Positions 18,950 through 29,527 of a stretch of DNA of 64,000 bases are shown one piece after another (position 1 is the stretch's first letter; each line of letters begins with the position of its first letter). The stretch is taken from positions 1 through 64,000 of the forward strand of contig JADIYN010000015.1 of assembly GCA_016705335.1 (NCBI GenBank), read 5' to 3'. Made by a program: the position numbers and the translations under genes. Below the pieces are notes generated by a model, which did not search any database, was not told the origin of the DNA, and saw nothing but the letters and a program-made list of their open reading frames with translations. Source of the DNA: Draconibacterium sp. Its GTDB lineage: Bacteria; Bacteroidota; Bacteroidia; Bacteroidales; Prolixibacteraceae.

Positions 18950-19927
18950 TCTGGAGCAAAATAAAATGATTCAGCGAAAGAAAATCGTTATTCTTGGCGA
19001 GCAAATCAATGCCGGGCAAAAGCGAATATTAAACCTCGATATTGCCCGACTTCATACACATACAAAAGTTGAAATTCCGGTTATTGTAGAACGTGCCCGC
19101 GAAGATGGCCCGGTTTTGCTGCTGAATGCCGGAATTCATGGAAATGAATTAAATGGTGTTGAAATTGTTCGCGAATTATTGGCCCGAAAATATACAAAGC
19201 CCGAAAAGGGAATGGTTATAAGCATTCCAACGCTTAATGTTTTTGGCTTTTTAAATCAAACCCGCGAGTTTCCTGACGGGAAAGATTTAAACCGTTCTTT
19301 TCCCGGTTCAAAAAAAGGTTCACTGGCAAGCATTTTTGCTTATCACATGATGAAGGAAATCGTTCCCCACATCGATTATTGTATCGATTTTCATACTGGA
19401 GGGGCACAAAGATTTAACACATCGCAAATCAGAATTTCAAAAAAGGACAATGATTTGCTTGAACTGGCAAAAGTATTTCATCCACGGTTTATTGTATTTG
19501 CCAACGAACGCGAAAAATCATTCAGGCAGGCAGCAACAGCTTTGGGAAAAAAAGTTCTTCTTTTTGAAGGTGGCAAATCACTCGATTTTAAACAACGGGT
19601 TACTCAACGCGGCGTAAACGGAACTCTCAGGGTTATGCACCATTTGGGAATGCGCGATTTTTCGAAAGAGCTGGAGAATGGAAAAGCGAATGGGGTAATC
19701 GAAATCCATAAGTCAACCTGGTTGCGGGCAAAACATGGCGGATTGTACCGGTTTTTTGTAAAAGATGGTTCGAAAGTGGAAAAGGGAGATGTAATTGGTG
19801 TAATCTCCGATCCGTATGGAAAGTTCGAATACAAAATAAAATTCCGCAGAATGGTTCACATTATCGGTTAAACCATGCACCCATTGTTTATAAAGGCGAT
19901 GCTATTTTGCATTTGGGGTTCGAGTAA
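18942..19927 (+). CDS. Succinylglutamate desuccinylase/aspartoacylase-family hydrolase (frameshift near end)
   Basis: I choose ATG 18942 because it overlaps the RimK stop by 8 bp, typical coupling. LNAGIHGNELNGVE supplies the zinc ligands His and Glu (HxxE), DLNRSFPG is the substrate-binding DxNR-type motif, and CIDFHTGGAQR gives the third zinc ligand His. The family (M14-like, COG3608) removes acyl groups from amino acids or cleaves small amide bonds. After KSTWLRAKHGGLYRFF a barrel-sandwich-like C-terminal part begins. Near 19840 the frame slips; the better end (LNHAPIVYKGDAILHLGFE) reaches a stop at 19927. Its fixed position after RimB and RimK suggests that it acts on glutamylated products, but no substrate is known. 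Confidence 0.75.
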
Positions 19928-19948
19928 AAAAAATTTTAAATTTTGAAT

Positions 19949-20581
19949 TTACACCAAATTATACTTTGATGCCAGTTTAATAAGGCTGGCAGTATTATTT
20001 ACTTCAAACTTTGTCAACAGATTTTTTCTGTGACTATCAACAGTATGCATACTTAAAAAAAGTTTGGCAGCTATTTGCGGGTTGGTAAATCCGTCGGCGA
20101 TAAGCGCAAGCACTTCTTTTTCCCTGCTGCTAAGAGTTGGAACGGAAATCAGTTTTTCCTTTTCATTCGCTGATAAATTAACATCAATACTCATATATAG
20201 TTTTCCTTCATAAACTGAAAGAATGGCTTCTTCAATTTCTTCCTTTGAAGCACTTTTTACAAGGTATCCGGAGGCTCCATTTTGCACCATTTGCGAAATA
20301 TAGCTGCGCTCCTTAAATGTACTCATCGCTATAACTTTTACTGATGGGTACTCTTTTCTGATCTTCAGTGTTAGTTCTATTCCGCTTATTTCGGGCATAT
20401 TAATGTCGGTAATTACGATATCGGGAAGTGTAGTTTTAATTTTTTCCAATGCTTCGTATGCATTGGATGCAGCTCCAGTCATATCTACAAATTCTATCTG
20501 CTGAAGCATCGACTTCATGCCTTCAAGTACCATCGGATGGTCATCTACAACAAGTACTTTTACTTTATCCATTATCTTCAA
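19949..20581 (-). CDS. LuxR/NarL-type response regulator
   Basis: 210 residues. The receiver domain begins KVLVVDDHPMVLEG with acidic pocket Asp residues, DIVITDINMPEISG carries the phosphorylated Asp, and VIAMSTF and GYLVKSASKEEI supply the conserved Thr/Ser and Lys. A helix-turn-helix DNA-binding domain follows (LSSREKEVLALIADG, then AAKLFLSMHTVDSHRKNLL). The ATG at 20581 lies inside the histidine kinase 3' end (17 bp overlap), so the pair is co-translated; MDKVKVLVV at 20572 is an alternative start. Together with the kinase it likely controls nearby surface genes, perhaps the divergent BspA gene. Confidence 0.9.
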   Translation of the reverse strand: MKIMDKVKVLVVDDHPMVLEGMKSMLQQIEFVDMTGAASNAYEALEKIKTTLPDIVITDINMPEISGIELTLKIRKEYPSVKVIAMSTFKERSYISQMVQNGASGYLVKSASKEEIEEAILSVYEGKLYMSIDVNLSANEKEKLISVPTLSSREKEVLALIADGFTNPQIAAKLFLSMHTVDSHRKNLLTKFEVNNTASLIKLASKYNLV

Positions 20582-22526
20582 TTATACAATCGATATAAAC
20601 AGATGTCCCCTTGCCAGGTTCAGATTTTATATCCAGTTGCCCTTTCAGGTAATCAACCCGCGACCTGATATTTATTAAACCTGCACCCTTCAATACTGGG
20701 TCAATATCAAACCCTTTGCCATTGTCCTCTACAGTAATTGTCAGATTTTTATCCTGCCGCATAACCTGAACAAGAATGGTTGAAGCGCCTGAATGTTTTA
20801 CCGAATTATTCAACAGCTCTTGTACAATGCGGTAAATCACAATTTCGAAGGACGATTCCATCCTTTTTTCAAGGCCATAAAACTCTGTGTTGATTTTAAA
20901 ATCCTGCGACTCAGAAAGTCCGTCACAATAATCCTGTAACGCCTGCTGCAAACCTAATTTCATTAATGCTTCAGGCATCATGTTATGTGCCACCCGGCGC
21001 ATTTCACTTATTGATTCATCTAATTTAGACAGTGCATGATTAAATGTTCTGCCATGTTCTTCCGATAAAATTAAATTTCCTTTCATAGCTCCCAATTGTA
21101 GTTTAACGCCACTGAGCAATCCACCCAGGCCATCGTGCAGGTCTTTTGCCATGCGGCTTCTTTCCTCTTCCTGACCTTTCAAAATTGATTGTGTGGCAAG
21201 TAGTAATTTTTCTTTTTCCAGTTCAGTTATTTTTTGTTCCTGCAATTTTCTTTTTTGTGTATATGCACGAAAAGAAAAAACAGAATTAATAAGAGTGATG
21301 CAATACTTCCCGCCATGGCATAATTAAGTACTTCTTTCTTATTGATAGATGACCTTTGTAATTGCAGCTGCTGCTCTTTTTTCTCGGTTTCATATTTTTT
21401 ATCCAGGTCAAGCACTACTTTTTTTCTCTCGGCACTTTGCAGGGAATCGTTTGCATCATAAAACTTTTTATAGCTTTCAAGGGCTTTTTGATAATTTCCG
21501 GTTTCTTCATAATATTTACTCAAATAGTCATAGCCCGATTTTATGAAAACAGTAAAACCATTTTCATCTGCCAGTTTAACTCCCTTCAGTAAAAATTCTT
21601 CGGCCTCTTCTCTTTTACCCAATTTCATATATGCATTTCCCATTCTGAATAGCGGTTCTGTCATTCCCCATGCATAATTATTTGCTTTTGAAATATTATA
21701 GGCTTTGTTGAAATAAAAAACTGAGCTGTCATATTGGGCAAGCCCTTCGTAGGCCTGTGCCCTAACCAAATAGTAAAGATGTTCTCTGGATTGGCTCATT
21801 TCATTGGTAAAGTATAATCGGGCTGAGTCAGAATATTGTAAAGCCTTTTTAAAATCGTTGTCACCGGAATAAAATTGAGAAACCATGGAATATGCTCCGA
21901 AAAGATCATAATCCCGTTGCATTATTTTTGCAGCATCCAAACATTTCAAAATGTATTCCTTTTGCTTGTCTTTCAGTTTTAATATTTCATATACTGATGC
22001 AAGGTTTGAGTATAACCCCACAGTCCTATCGTACTTTTTTTCTTTTTCCAGCAATTCAATGCCTTTCAAATACCATATTGCTGCCGAATCATACACTCCC
22101 ATTTTATAAAACATTGAAGCCTTGTCACTCATTACAATAGCCAACACAACTTTGGCTTTTTGATTTTTTGCGCGTGATAAATGAAATATTGCTTTCTCTA
22201 TATCTGCCGCATGTTTTTCGTATTTGCCTTTTGAAATGTATATAAACATATTATTATGCAAAGCAAATCCAAGTGGATAATATAATTTTTTGTTTGTTGC
22301 ATATTCAATTGCCTCCTGATAGAACTGTCTGTGATTTAACCGAATCTATTGTTTCGTAATACCTTCCCCTGTAAACCATGGCAATAGCCCTGGTGCTATC
22401 CGGCATTTGTGTTTTTAGCAATGTTTCTATACTATCAGCAAGATGTTGTTGTGCAGTAACCTGTATAGCAATAAAATACAGTATGACGGATAATAAGAAG
22501 TATTTCTTTTTCATAATACAATACAA
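20565..22526 (-). CDS. TPR-containing sensor histidine kinase, HisKA_3 type (frameshifted)
   Basis: MKKKYFLLSVILYFIAIQV is a signal peptide followed by TPR repeats (KATVVLA-type helices; AIWYLKGIELLEKEKKYDR; ALQYSDSARLYF) up to a membrane helix MAGSIASLLLILFFLFVHIH. After it come a coiled coil (KITELEKEKLLLATQS), the phospho-accepting His in MAKDLHDGLGG and an ATPase domain (VQELLNNSVKHSGAS, VEDNGKGFDIDP). This is the common Bacteroidota design in which periplasmic TPRs replace a ligand domain and the kinase feeds a LuxR-type regulator. Frameshifts near 22330 (after SVKS) and 21250 (after HIHKK) split it into three frames. Repaired length is about 650. Confidence 0.85.
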
Positions 22527-22554
22527 AAGTCGTAAAAAATAATAAACTCCAAAT

Positions 22555-22595
22555 CCCCTGTTCAGGGGATTCTAAAAACAGGTATTCAGGGGATT
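22555..22595. promoter_or_regulatory. Palindrome and repeated half-sites between kinase and BspA genes
   Basis: CCCCTG (22555-22560) and CAGGGG (22563-22568) form a perfect palindrome with a TT centre. TTCAGGGGATT occurs at 22561-22571 and again at 22585-22595, 24 bp later, on the same face of the helix within about two turns. The site lies in the 120-bp gap between the divergent kinase gene and the BspA surface protein gene. It is a good candidate operator for the LuxR-type regulator encoded next door, which is inference. Confidence 0.55.
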
Positions 22596-22649
22596 GATTC
22601 CCTTTTTATTTAATTGGAATTTTGTAGAAGTAAATTAAAAACATCAATT

Positions 22650-25600
22650 ATGAAAAGCACATTAATACTTCTGCTGGTTATTTTCACCCTCACGCTAAAA
22701 GCACAAACGCCACTGTGCAATGTCTATCATGGGTGCGGCGGTGCAACGGTGGTTGCCTACCAGGGTGATTTGGGATGGAGTAGCATTACCTACGATTTTC
22801 AGCGCTTTGAGGGTGGCAGTTGGATTACCATCGGTCAATCCATTGAAAACTTCCACCTGGTGATACCGGGAGATATTACCAGTGCTTCTCAGTACCGGGC
22901 AATCCTGCGTAACAATGCTACCAGTGAAGAACGCATTACTAATGGTGTAACAGTTGACCCCGCAAAATTTTTTAATGCAGTGTTAAAGCCAAATCCAGTA
23001 ATAACCTTTTATTGGGGGGGCAACAATACCGCCGGACTAAATTATGTGCAGGTACTGCCTGTATCCTTACAATCAGTTGATATCGACCGAATGCGTCCTC
23101 CCTTTACCTATAAAATAAAGAGGAAAAACAGTTTTGTTTTTGATCAGAAAATTTCAACCACCGGTATTTTTTTTACCAATAACATTGAAGAGAATCAGGA
23201 TTATGTAATTACTGTTGCAGATTATTGTGGACAGGTTGATTCGATAGAAGGGTCATTCGGCTTTGCAGCCTATAGCCGTGTAACGGCAAGAAATTGCAGT
23301 GGGGCAAGTATTGAACTTAGCTTTTTGGCTACCGGTCAGAATGCGAACCTACGCCAGCCTGTTACTTTCGGCTTAGCTCCTTTAGCCGACAGCATTGATC
23401 AATATAATGTACCCGAAAGTATTTTGGCAGGTTTGAATTATACCTACTCCGCAGGAATTGTGCCCGGCTTTACTGCCAACAGGTATGTAGTGAGAGCAAA
23501 AGACGCGTATGGCGTGCTTTCGTCATAGAGTGTAGTGAGTACCGGATTACAACCCAACATGCCATTTGTTGTTTCCACCGGACCTTCAGGTGGGTACTGT
23601 AATTTGTTTATCACTTTGGCAAGCAGCTATCCTGAATCGGGTATCAGACCTGCAGGCAGCACTGATCCTTACACCTTTACTTCGGGACAGACTATTAGCA
23701 ACATAAAGGCAGGATTCACTTATGAAATTGTAGCCAGGATTCATGCGGCAGGCTGAGTTTGCCCCTTATTCAGTCATTCCCGGCATGGCCACCTGTTATA
23801 ACATTTATTAACGTTACTGAAGAAGGTTGCAAAAAACAGTTAACAGTTACTGCACAATCTTGTTCCAATACTCCGGAATATCTTTTAAAAATTACTGGTG
23901 GTGATTCTGGTACCTGGCAGTCATCAAATGTGTTTGAATTTGAAAGTATTACAGGTTGCGATACAATTTTTGTAAGAGACGGTGATAATCTTTATAAGGC
24001 AGTATCATTTTACGAAGTTTGTACCGGCAAATTGCAGGCAGATGCAGCTATAAATCCGCTTGGCGGCAATTGCGGAGACCCTTATGAATTAAGCATCATG
24101 GCAGGCAATGGCATTCCACCATATAATTATGCCATTAGCGAGGATGGTGTCAATTTTTCTGCCAATACCAGCAACACTGAATTCAACTCGCTCGCTCCCG
24201 GAACTTACACTGTAATGGTCACTGATGCATGCGGGCAAACAGCTTTAACGAAGCCCGAAGATGGTGTTGCAGGCGCCTTGTACGAAGTAATTGAATCGGG
24301 GTTTTTAGGTGGTTGTGGTACATTGGGAGGATATTTGCACATTGTTATTGATTTAGGGATCCATGCCCAGGTAGTTAGCCCTCCATACAAATACACGGTA
24401 AAGGAGGTCATTGGTGGCACTGGAAATAATATTCAATACGGTAATGTAATTAACGACGGCACAACCAATAATCTCGATTTCACCATTTCCGGATTGCCCG
24501 GCAATAAACGCTATGGTATTTTTATAACCAACGATTGTGACGAACCATTTACCCCCAAAAACAGGGTAGCCAATGATTATGTTATTCCCGGTTGTAATGA
24601 ATTTGTAACCGTTTGGGATCTTGCCACTACAGGTGGGCCCAATACAGAATTAACTTTTGACGTAGCTACCGGCGGCACAGTCAACTACGCGTGGGAAACC
24701 ATACCTGCCGCTATTTCAGGTTCCGGAACTTTTACAGAACCAACAGCAACTATAACAGGCTTGCCTTCAGATGCAACCATTCGTCTATTGATTCAACCGG
24801 CAAACTTCGAAAGAATCATAATTAATTATGGTACAGACCGCAACAGGCTGACGCTGGTTGAAAACTGGGGCAGTACCGCCTGGACAAGTATGGAATCCGC
24901 ATTTTTTGGCTGTGAAAACTTACAGATAACTACTATGGATGTGCCTGATTTGTCGGGTGTTAGCAATATGTCCCAAATGTTCCTTCAGTGTACCGCGCTG
25001 AATTCGCCAGCTAGTATCAATACCTGGAATACGGCTGCTGTTACCAATATGAGCCTTATGTTTGCCTATGCAAGTGCCTTTGACCAGAACATTGGAAATT
25101 GGAATACAGCTTCTGTTACCGATATGAACAATATGTTTGCAGGAGCAAGCGCCTTTAACCAAAACATTGGGTCCTGGAATACGGCTTCTGTTACCGATAT
25201 GACAAGTATGTTTGTCTATGCAAACGCCTTTAACCAGGATATAGGTTCCTGGAATACGTCTGCTGTTACCAATATGGCAAGTATGTTTTATGATGCAGAC
25301 GCCTTTAACCAAAATATTGGCAACTGGAATACGTCTGCCGTTACCAATATGAGCCAAATGTTTGAACAGGCATACTCCTTTAATCAGAATATAGGCTCCT
25401 GGAATACGTCTGCGGTAACCGATATGAGCTATATGTTTGCCTATGCAAACACCTTTAACCAAAACATCGGCGCCTGGAATACAACTGCCGTTACCAATAT
25501 GAGAGGTATGTTTACCGGAGCAAGCGCCTTTAACCAGAACATCGGTAATTGGAACACGGCTACGGTTACTGATATGAGTTATATGTTTTTCTTTGCAGGC

Positions 25601-27521
25601 GCATTTAACCAAAATATAAGTAACTGGAATACTGCAGTAGTTACCAATATGACTAGTATGTTTACAAGGGCAACAGCCTTTAACCAAAACATTGGTTCAT
25701 GGCCTTTAAACCCGGGAGTTATAATGGCAAATATGCTCGACAATTGCGGCATGGATTGTATTTCTTATTCAGCAACATTGAATGGTTGGTATGCCAATCC
25801 ATCTACCCCGGCAAATAGAGTTTTAGGAGCCGCTGGAATGCAATACGGCACCTCTGCCTCAGCAGCAAGGGCTTATTTGACCGGAACAATGGGTTGGACA
25901 ATTACAGGAGATGTTTTAACAACGGAAGCTTGCGGGATAATCTGGACAGGTGCAGTAAACTCCAATTGGCACGAGACTGGAAACTGGACTGGAAGTATTG
26001 TGCCTGACGCTGGCAGCGTTGTTACAATTCCATTAACCGTAAACAAACCTGTCATTCAGCAAAATGCGGTTTGCTTAAATCTTACAATCGCATCAGGGGC
26101 AACGGTAACCATTAAACCCCAATATAGCCTTACCGTATTTGGTATTATTACCAATTATACCATTAACGGATTGGTTATTGAATCTGATATCAATGGAACA
26201 GGATCACTAATTGCATCTTCAGCATCGGGAACCGGAACTGCCGAAGCACAGCGATACATGACCGGAAACCAATGGCATAATGTTTCATCTCCTGTGCTGC
26301 AATCTGTTGCATCCTTCCTTTCGAATAATACAAATATTCCTGCAAAGTCAACTTCAAGAGGAATGACAAATTATGATACTGCAACCGATCTCTGGAATGC
26401 ATACTTTACCAATAATATTGCAGGAGATTTGGAATCAGCAAAAGGTTATTTGCTTAGGAATGATGCTAACGGGATCGTAAAATTTAACGGTGCTATCCAC
26501 ACCGGAACACAAAGTATTGCTCTTTCTCCATCAGGATTGGGATGGAATTTAATAGGAAATCCGTTCACCTCGGCTATAAAAGTTAACATCGCAGCAGGAG
26601 TAAATAACTTTTTTAGCAATAAATGGTGGTATTCTCGATCCAAGTTATGTTTCAATTTATGTTTGGAATGGAACTCAGTACGAAATAATAAACAATGCCT
26701 CAGGTGCTGAATTTGCAACCGTTGGCCAGGGATTTTTTGTAAAAACCACTACCGGGTCCAGTGCTGAATTTACACCCCAAATGCAGGTGCATCAGCCAAC
26801 CACAGCACTTAAATCAGGAACTGCAATCCCTGAAATTAAGCTTTTGGTTTCTTCATCCATGAAAAATGCTTCAACCAGCATTAAATTCATAGAGGGCACT
26901 ACTGAAGGGCTCGACAAGGGATATGATGCCGGAATTCTTAAGGCCGATCCTTTGTTCTCTGTTTTCACAAATCTTGTTAATAATGATAATAATAACGTGG
27001 AGTTTGGATTGCAGTGTCTTCCCCTCACAAATTTTGGAACTCTTACTGTTCCTGTGGGAATTGACTTTTCTGCCGGTGGAGAAGTTACATTCTCTGCACA
27101 ATTACTAAATCTTCCTGCTGAAAGTAATATTGTATTCGAAGACAGGATGTTAAATGTATCCACCACTTTCAACAGTGAAAAAAGTGCATATAAAACTACG
27201 CTCTCTGCCAACTCAAAGGGTACCGGGCGTTTCTATCTACATATTTCAGACCCTCAGGTTACAAGTTTCAGAAATGAAACTGAACTAAACAAGATAACTG
27301 CCTGGTTGGAAAGAGAAGAAATAGTAATTAATGGAATTACTGAAAACAAAGCGGTTTTAAAATTATATGATTTAAGGGGAAGTGCGGTTTGGGTGCGAAA
27401 CCTTGAAAAAGCAACCACAAACAGGATAAATGTAAATGGACTTACTACCGGAATATATATGCTTCAGGTGATTGAAAATGGCAAACGCACCGGCATTAAA
27501 CTTCAAATAACAGGGAATTAA
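22650..27521 (+). CDS. Giant BspA-like (DUF285) repeat surface protein with T9SS-type C-terminus (disrupted)
   Basis: Start at 22650: MKSTLILLLVIFTLTLKAQ is a signal peptide (an upstream in-frame ATG at 22614 would spoil it). Repeated Ig/SprB-like regions fill 22700-24900 (LSIMAGNGIPPYNYAISEDG, APGTYTVMVTDACGQT). From about 24940 to 25710 come DUF285/BspA repeats of 25 residues (MFxxAxAFNQNIGxWNTxxVTxM). After that are a beta-helix-like spacer (SNWHETGNWTGSIVPDAGS) and a C-terminal T9SS-type region ending GLTTGIYMLQVIENGKRTGIK. The reading is broken by an in-frame TAG at 23526 and by frameshifts near 23756 and 26640. Repaired length is about 1,620 residues. Predicted role: cell-surface adhesion or recognition. 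Confidence 0.8.
25025..25699 (+). repeat. Nine tandem 75-bp BspA repeat units
   Basis: The TGG of each WNT motif recurs every 75 bp from 25025 to 25700, giving nine complete in-frame units of 25 codons. Units differ at many third positions and at a few variable residues (YASAFDQ, GASAFNQ, YANAFNQ, QAYSFNQ). The periodicity is exact over all nine copies, so this region is free of indels although the rest of the gene is not. Confidence 0.9.
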
Positions 27522-27530
27522 AATATTAAA

Positions 27531-27829
27531 TGAAAATTACAAAATACAATTCTTATGAAACGGGCATGACAAAATTTTGCCACTCAGTGGATATATTATA
27601 AGGGTTCTCCGGTGTACATCGGGAAATACCTTAAAAAATAATAAAATATAACGAGATCAAAAACAAGGAAAAAGTAAAAAAAGAAGTTTCTCAGGCAAAG
27701 AAGATTTCCAGAAAACAGGCAATTAAAATAGCTGGATTCTATACCGCAACAGCAACGAGCATGATTTTACTGTTGGGCTCTCCAAAAGCAGCAGCAGCAA
27801 GCTTACCTTCCGCTCCACCTGACTGGTAA
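27531..27829 (+). pseudogene. Small Ala-rich protein following the BspA gene (frameshifted)
   Basis: An ATG at 27531 opens a short frame (MKITKYNSYETGMTKF) that stops at about 27600. Another frame from about 27640 to the stop at 27829 reads NKEKVKKEVSQAKKISRKQA, IKIAGFYTATATSMILLLGS, then PKAAAASLPSAPPDW. The Lys/Arg-rich start, one hydrophobic helix and a proline-rich end look like a genuine short peptide of about 60 residues; no ATG is visible for the second frame, so a small indel has probably detached its start. The basic SRKQAIK before a single hydrophobic helix resembles a Tat-like or membrane-anchored segment. I recognise no named family. It directly follows the surface giant, which suggests an accessory role. 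Confidence 0.5.
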
Positions 27830-27852
27830 TGATGATACATAAAACACGATTT

Positions 27853-29106
27853 TTAAACTGAGTTCATTGCCACCACGGGGTCAAGTCTGGCTGCAGATCG
27901 AGCCGGCATCAATCCGGCAATAAAACCGATAACACTCGAAATCATCAGCCCGGTGATAATGTTGCCAAGCGTAAGTACTATTGTAAATTCACTCACATAA
28001 CCAACGATAAGTGTTCCGGCAAAAATCAGTATCAGTCCAAGTACCCCGCCTATCAGTGAAAGCACGACAGCTTCGAAAATAAATTGCAGTAAAATAAAGT
28101 AGCGTTTTGCGCCCAGTGATTTTTGTATGCCTATAATCTTGGTACGTTCTTTTACCGAAACAAACATGATATTGGCAATCCCAAACCCGCCCACAAGAAT
28201 TGAAAATCCGCCGATTATCCAGCCGGCCATATTAAAAACAATAAAAAACTGGTCGAACTGATTCGATATCAAACTAACTTCGTTCAGCGCAAAATCGTTT
28301 TCTTCCATGGGTTTTAGCCGGTGCAGGTTTCGCATTATACCTTCAATTTCAGCCACAAATTTGTCACTGTCAATGTTTGGTTTCGATTTCACGCAAAGTG
28401 TTTGCCCCCGGTCGCGGTTGCGGATGTCAATCATGTAGAACGATTTAACCGCCGAGATATGAATGTTTTTATCCATCGAAGTCCCAAACATATCCTGTCC
28501 TTTTTTCTCGTAAACACCTATAATCTGGAATTTTATACCCTGAACTTTTATATCACGGTTAACAGGATCGAGGCCGGGGAATAGTTTTTCTGCGATTTCA
28601 GCGCCGATAACAGCTACAGGTGAGCCTGAACGCATTTCATTTTCGGTGAAATATCTGCCACGTTCAATCTTTAAACCCCAAACATCAAGTATTGCATACG
28701 AGGTTGCCATAATTGTTACATAGTCCATTTTATCGCTTCCGGCCTGGGCAGTGCGCGAAAAACCAAACAAAAAGGCTGCATTTTCAACTGAATTACCTCT
28801 TTTTAAAATTTCTTCTGTTTCCTCAAATTCCGGCACCGGACGGTTTAAATAGCGCCACCACGGATATTCTGATTCCCCTTCAGGCGGCATCCACGGCCAT
28901 TTTTGTATGTAAACCATGTTGCTTCCCATGCTGTCGAGACTTTCCCTGATATATCTCTCAAGCGAATCGATTACAGTAAATACCGAAACGATTGCAAAAA
29001 TGCCAATAGTGATACCAAGGAGTGACAAAAATGTGCGTAATTTATTTGCTCTTAACGAGTTAAAAGCAAATGAAAAACTTTCAAATATTAATCTGATCAG
29101 AAGCAT
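27853..29106 (-). CDS. MacB-type ABC transporter permease
   Basis: 417 residues, intact. SLRANKLRTFLSLLGITIGI and FAIVSVFTVIDSL form the first membrane helix of the MacB/FtsX class. A MacB_PCD periplasmic domain follows (about 45-270; VAVIGAEIAEKLFPG, IKVQGIKFQIIGVYEKKG). The three C-terminal helices include GWIIGGFSILVGGFGIANIM, VKERTKIIGIQKSLGAKR and GLMPARSAARLDPVVAM. Such permeases work with a separate ATPase and often with HlyD/TolC partners to move lipids, peptides or drugs. None of those partners is adjacent; the efflux genes at 45663-51219 encode a different permease. Confidence 0.85.
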   Translation of the reverse strand: MLLIRLIFESFSFAFNSLRANKLRTFLSLLGITIGIFAIVSVFTVIDSLERYIRESLDSMGSNMVYIQKWPWMPPEGESEYPWWRYLNRPVPEFEETEEILKRGNSVENAAFLFGFSRTAQAGSDKMDYVTIMATSYAILDVWGLKIERGRYFTENEMRSGSPVAVIGAEIAEKLFPGLDPVNRDIKVQGIKFQIIGVYEKKGQDMFGTSMDKNIHISAVKSFYMIDIRNRDRGQTLCVKSKPNIDSDKFVAEIEGIMRNLHRLKPMEENDFALNEVSLISNQFDQFFIVFNMAGWIIGGFSILVGGFGIANIMFVSVKERTKIIGIQKSLGAKRYFILLQFIFEAVVLSLIGGVLGLILIFAGTLIVGYVSEFTIVLTLGNIITGLMISSVIGFIAGLMPARSAARLDPVVAMNSV

Positions 29107-29527
29107 TATTGTAATTCAATTTGCAGTAAAGTTAAAATTTGTTTTTTAATCCTTTACAAAATCCTGCATTTATAAACTTACGGAACTTCGCTTTGGTTTT
29201 AAACCTTTTTCTGACAAAGTATTGGAATATCCAGAAATCCAACAGCTACACTGTTCTCTCTCTCAAACTGACTTTTAAAACAATAATCAAAAACTACGTT
29301 TTTCCTGCTGTGATTTGACAAAACGTCACGGTGTTGCATAAATTGGATAAATTAATATTGACTAGATGACTGCAACACCGCAGAGTTGGACAATCGAATA
29401 ATTAGTTCAACTATCTCGTTTTTTTAATCTGAATTTATTAACAAAGAAATGTTTGAAACCTCAATTTTTAGTATAAAATCTACATTGATTTTTTTATCTT
29501 TGCGACCTAAAATAGAAAAGGGAATAA
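29107..29527. other. Intergenic region upstream of purH with inverted repeat and -7 box
   Basis: No gene. A perfect 10-bp inverted repeat (29329-29338 CGGTGTTGCA and 29371-29380) flanks a 32-bp AT-rich stretch. TATCTTTG at 29495-29502 matches the Bacteroidota -7 box TAnnTTTG and lies 26 bp before the purH ATG, giving a very short leader. A -33 element is not evident. Confidence 0.45.

Noticed and set aside
24920..25687. Long antisense frame of 255 residues with repeated KHxxHIGN motifs
   Set aside because: It is the reverse-strand shadow of the 75-bp BspA repeats; its periodicity comes from them and it has no start context.
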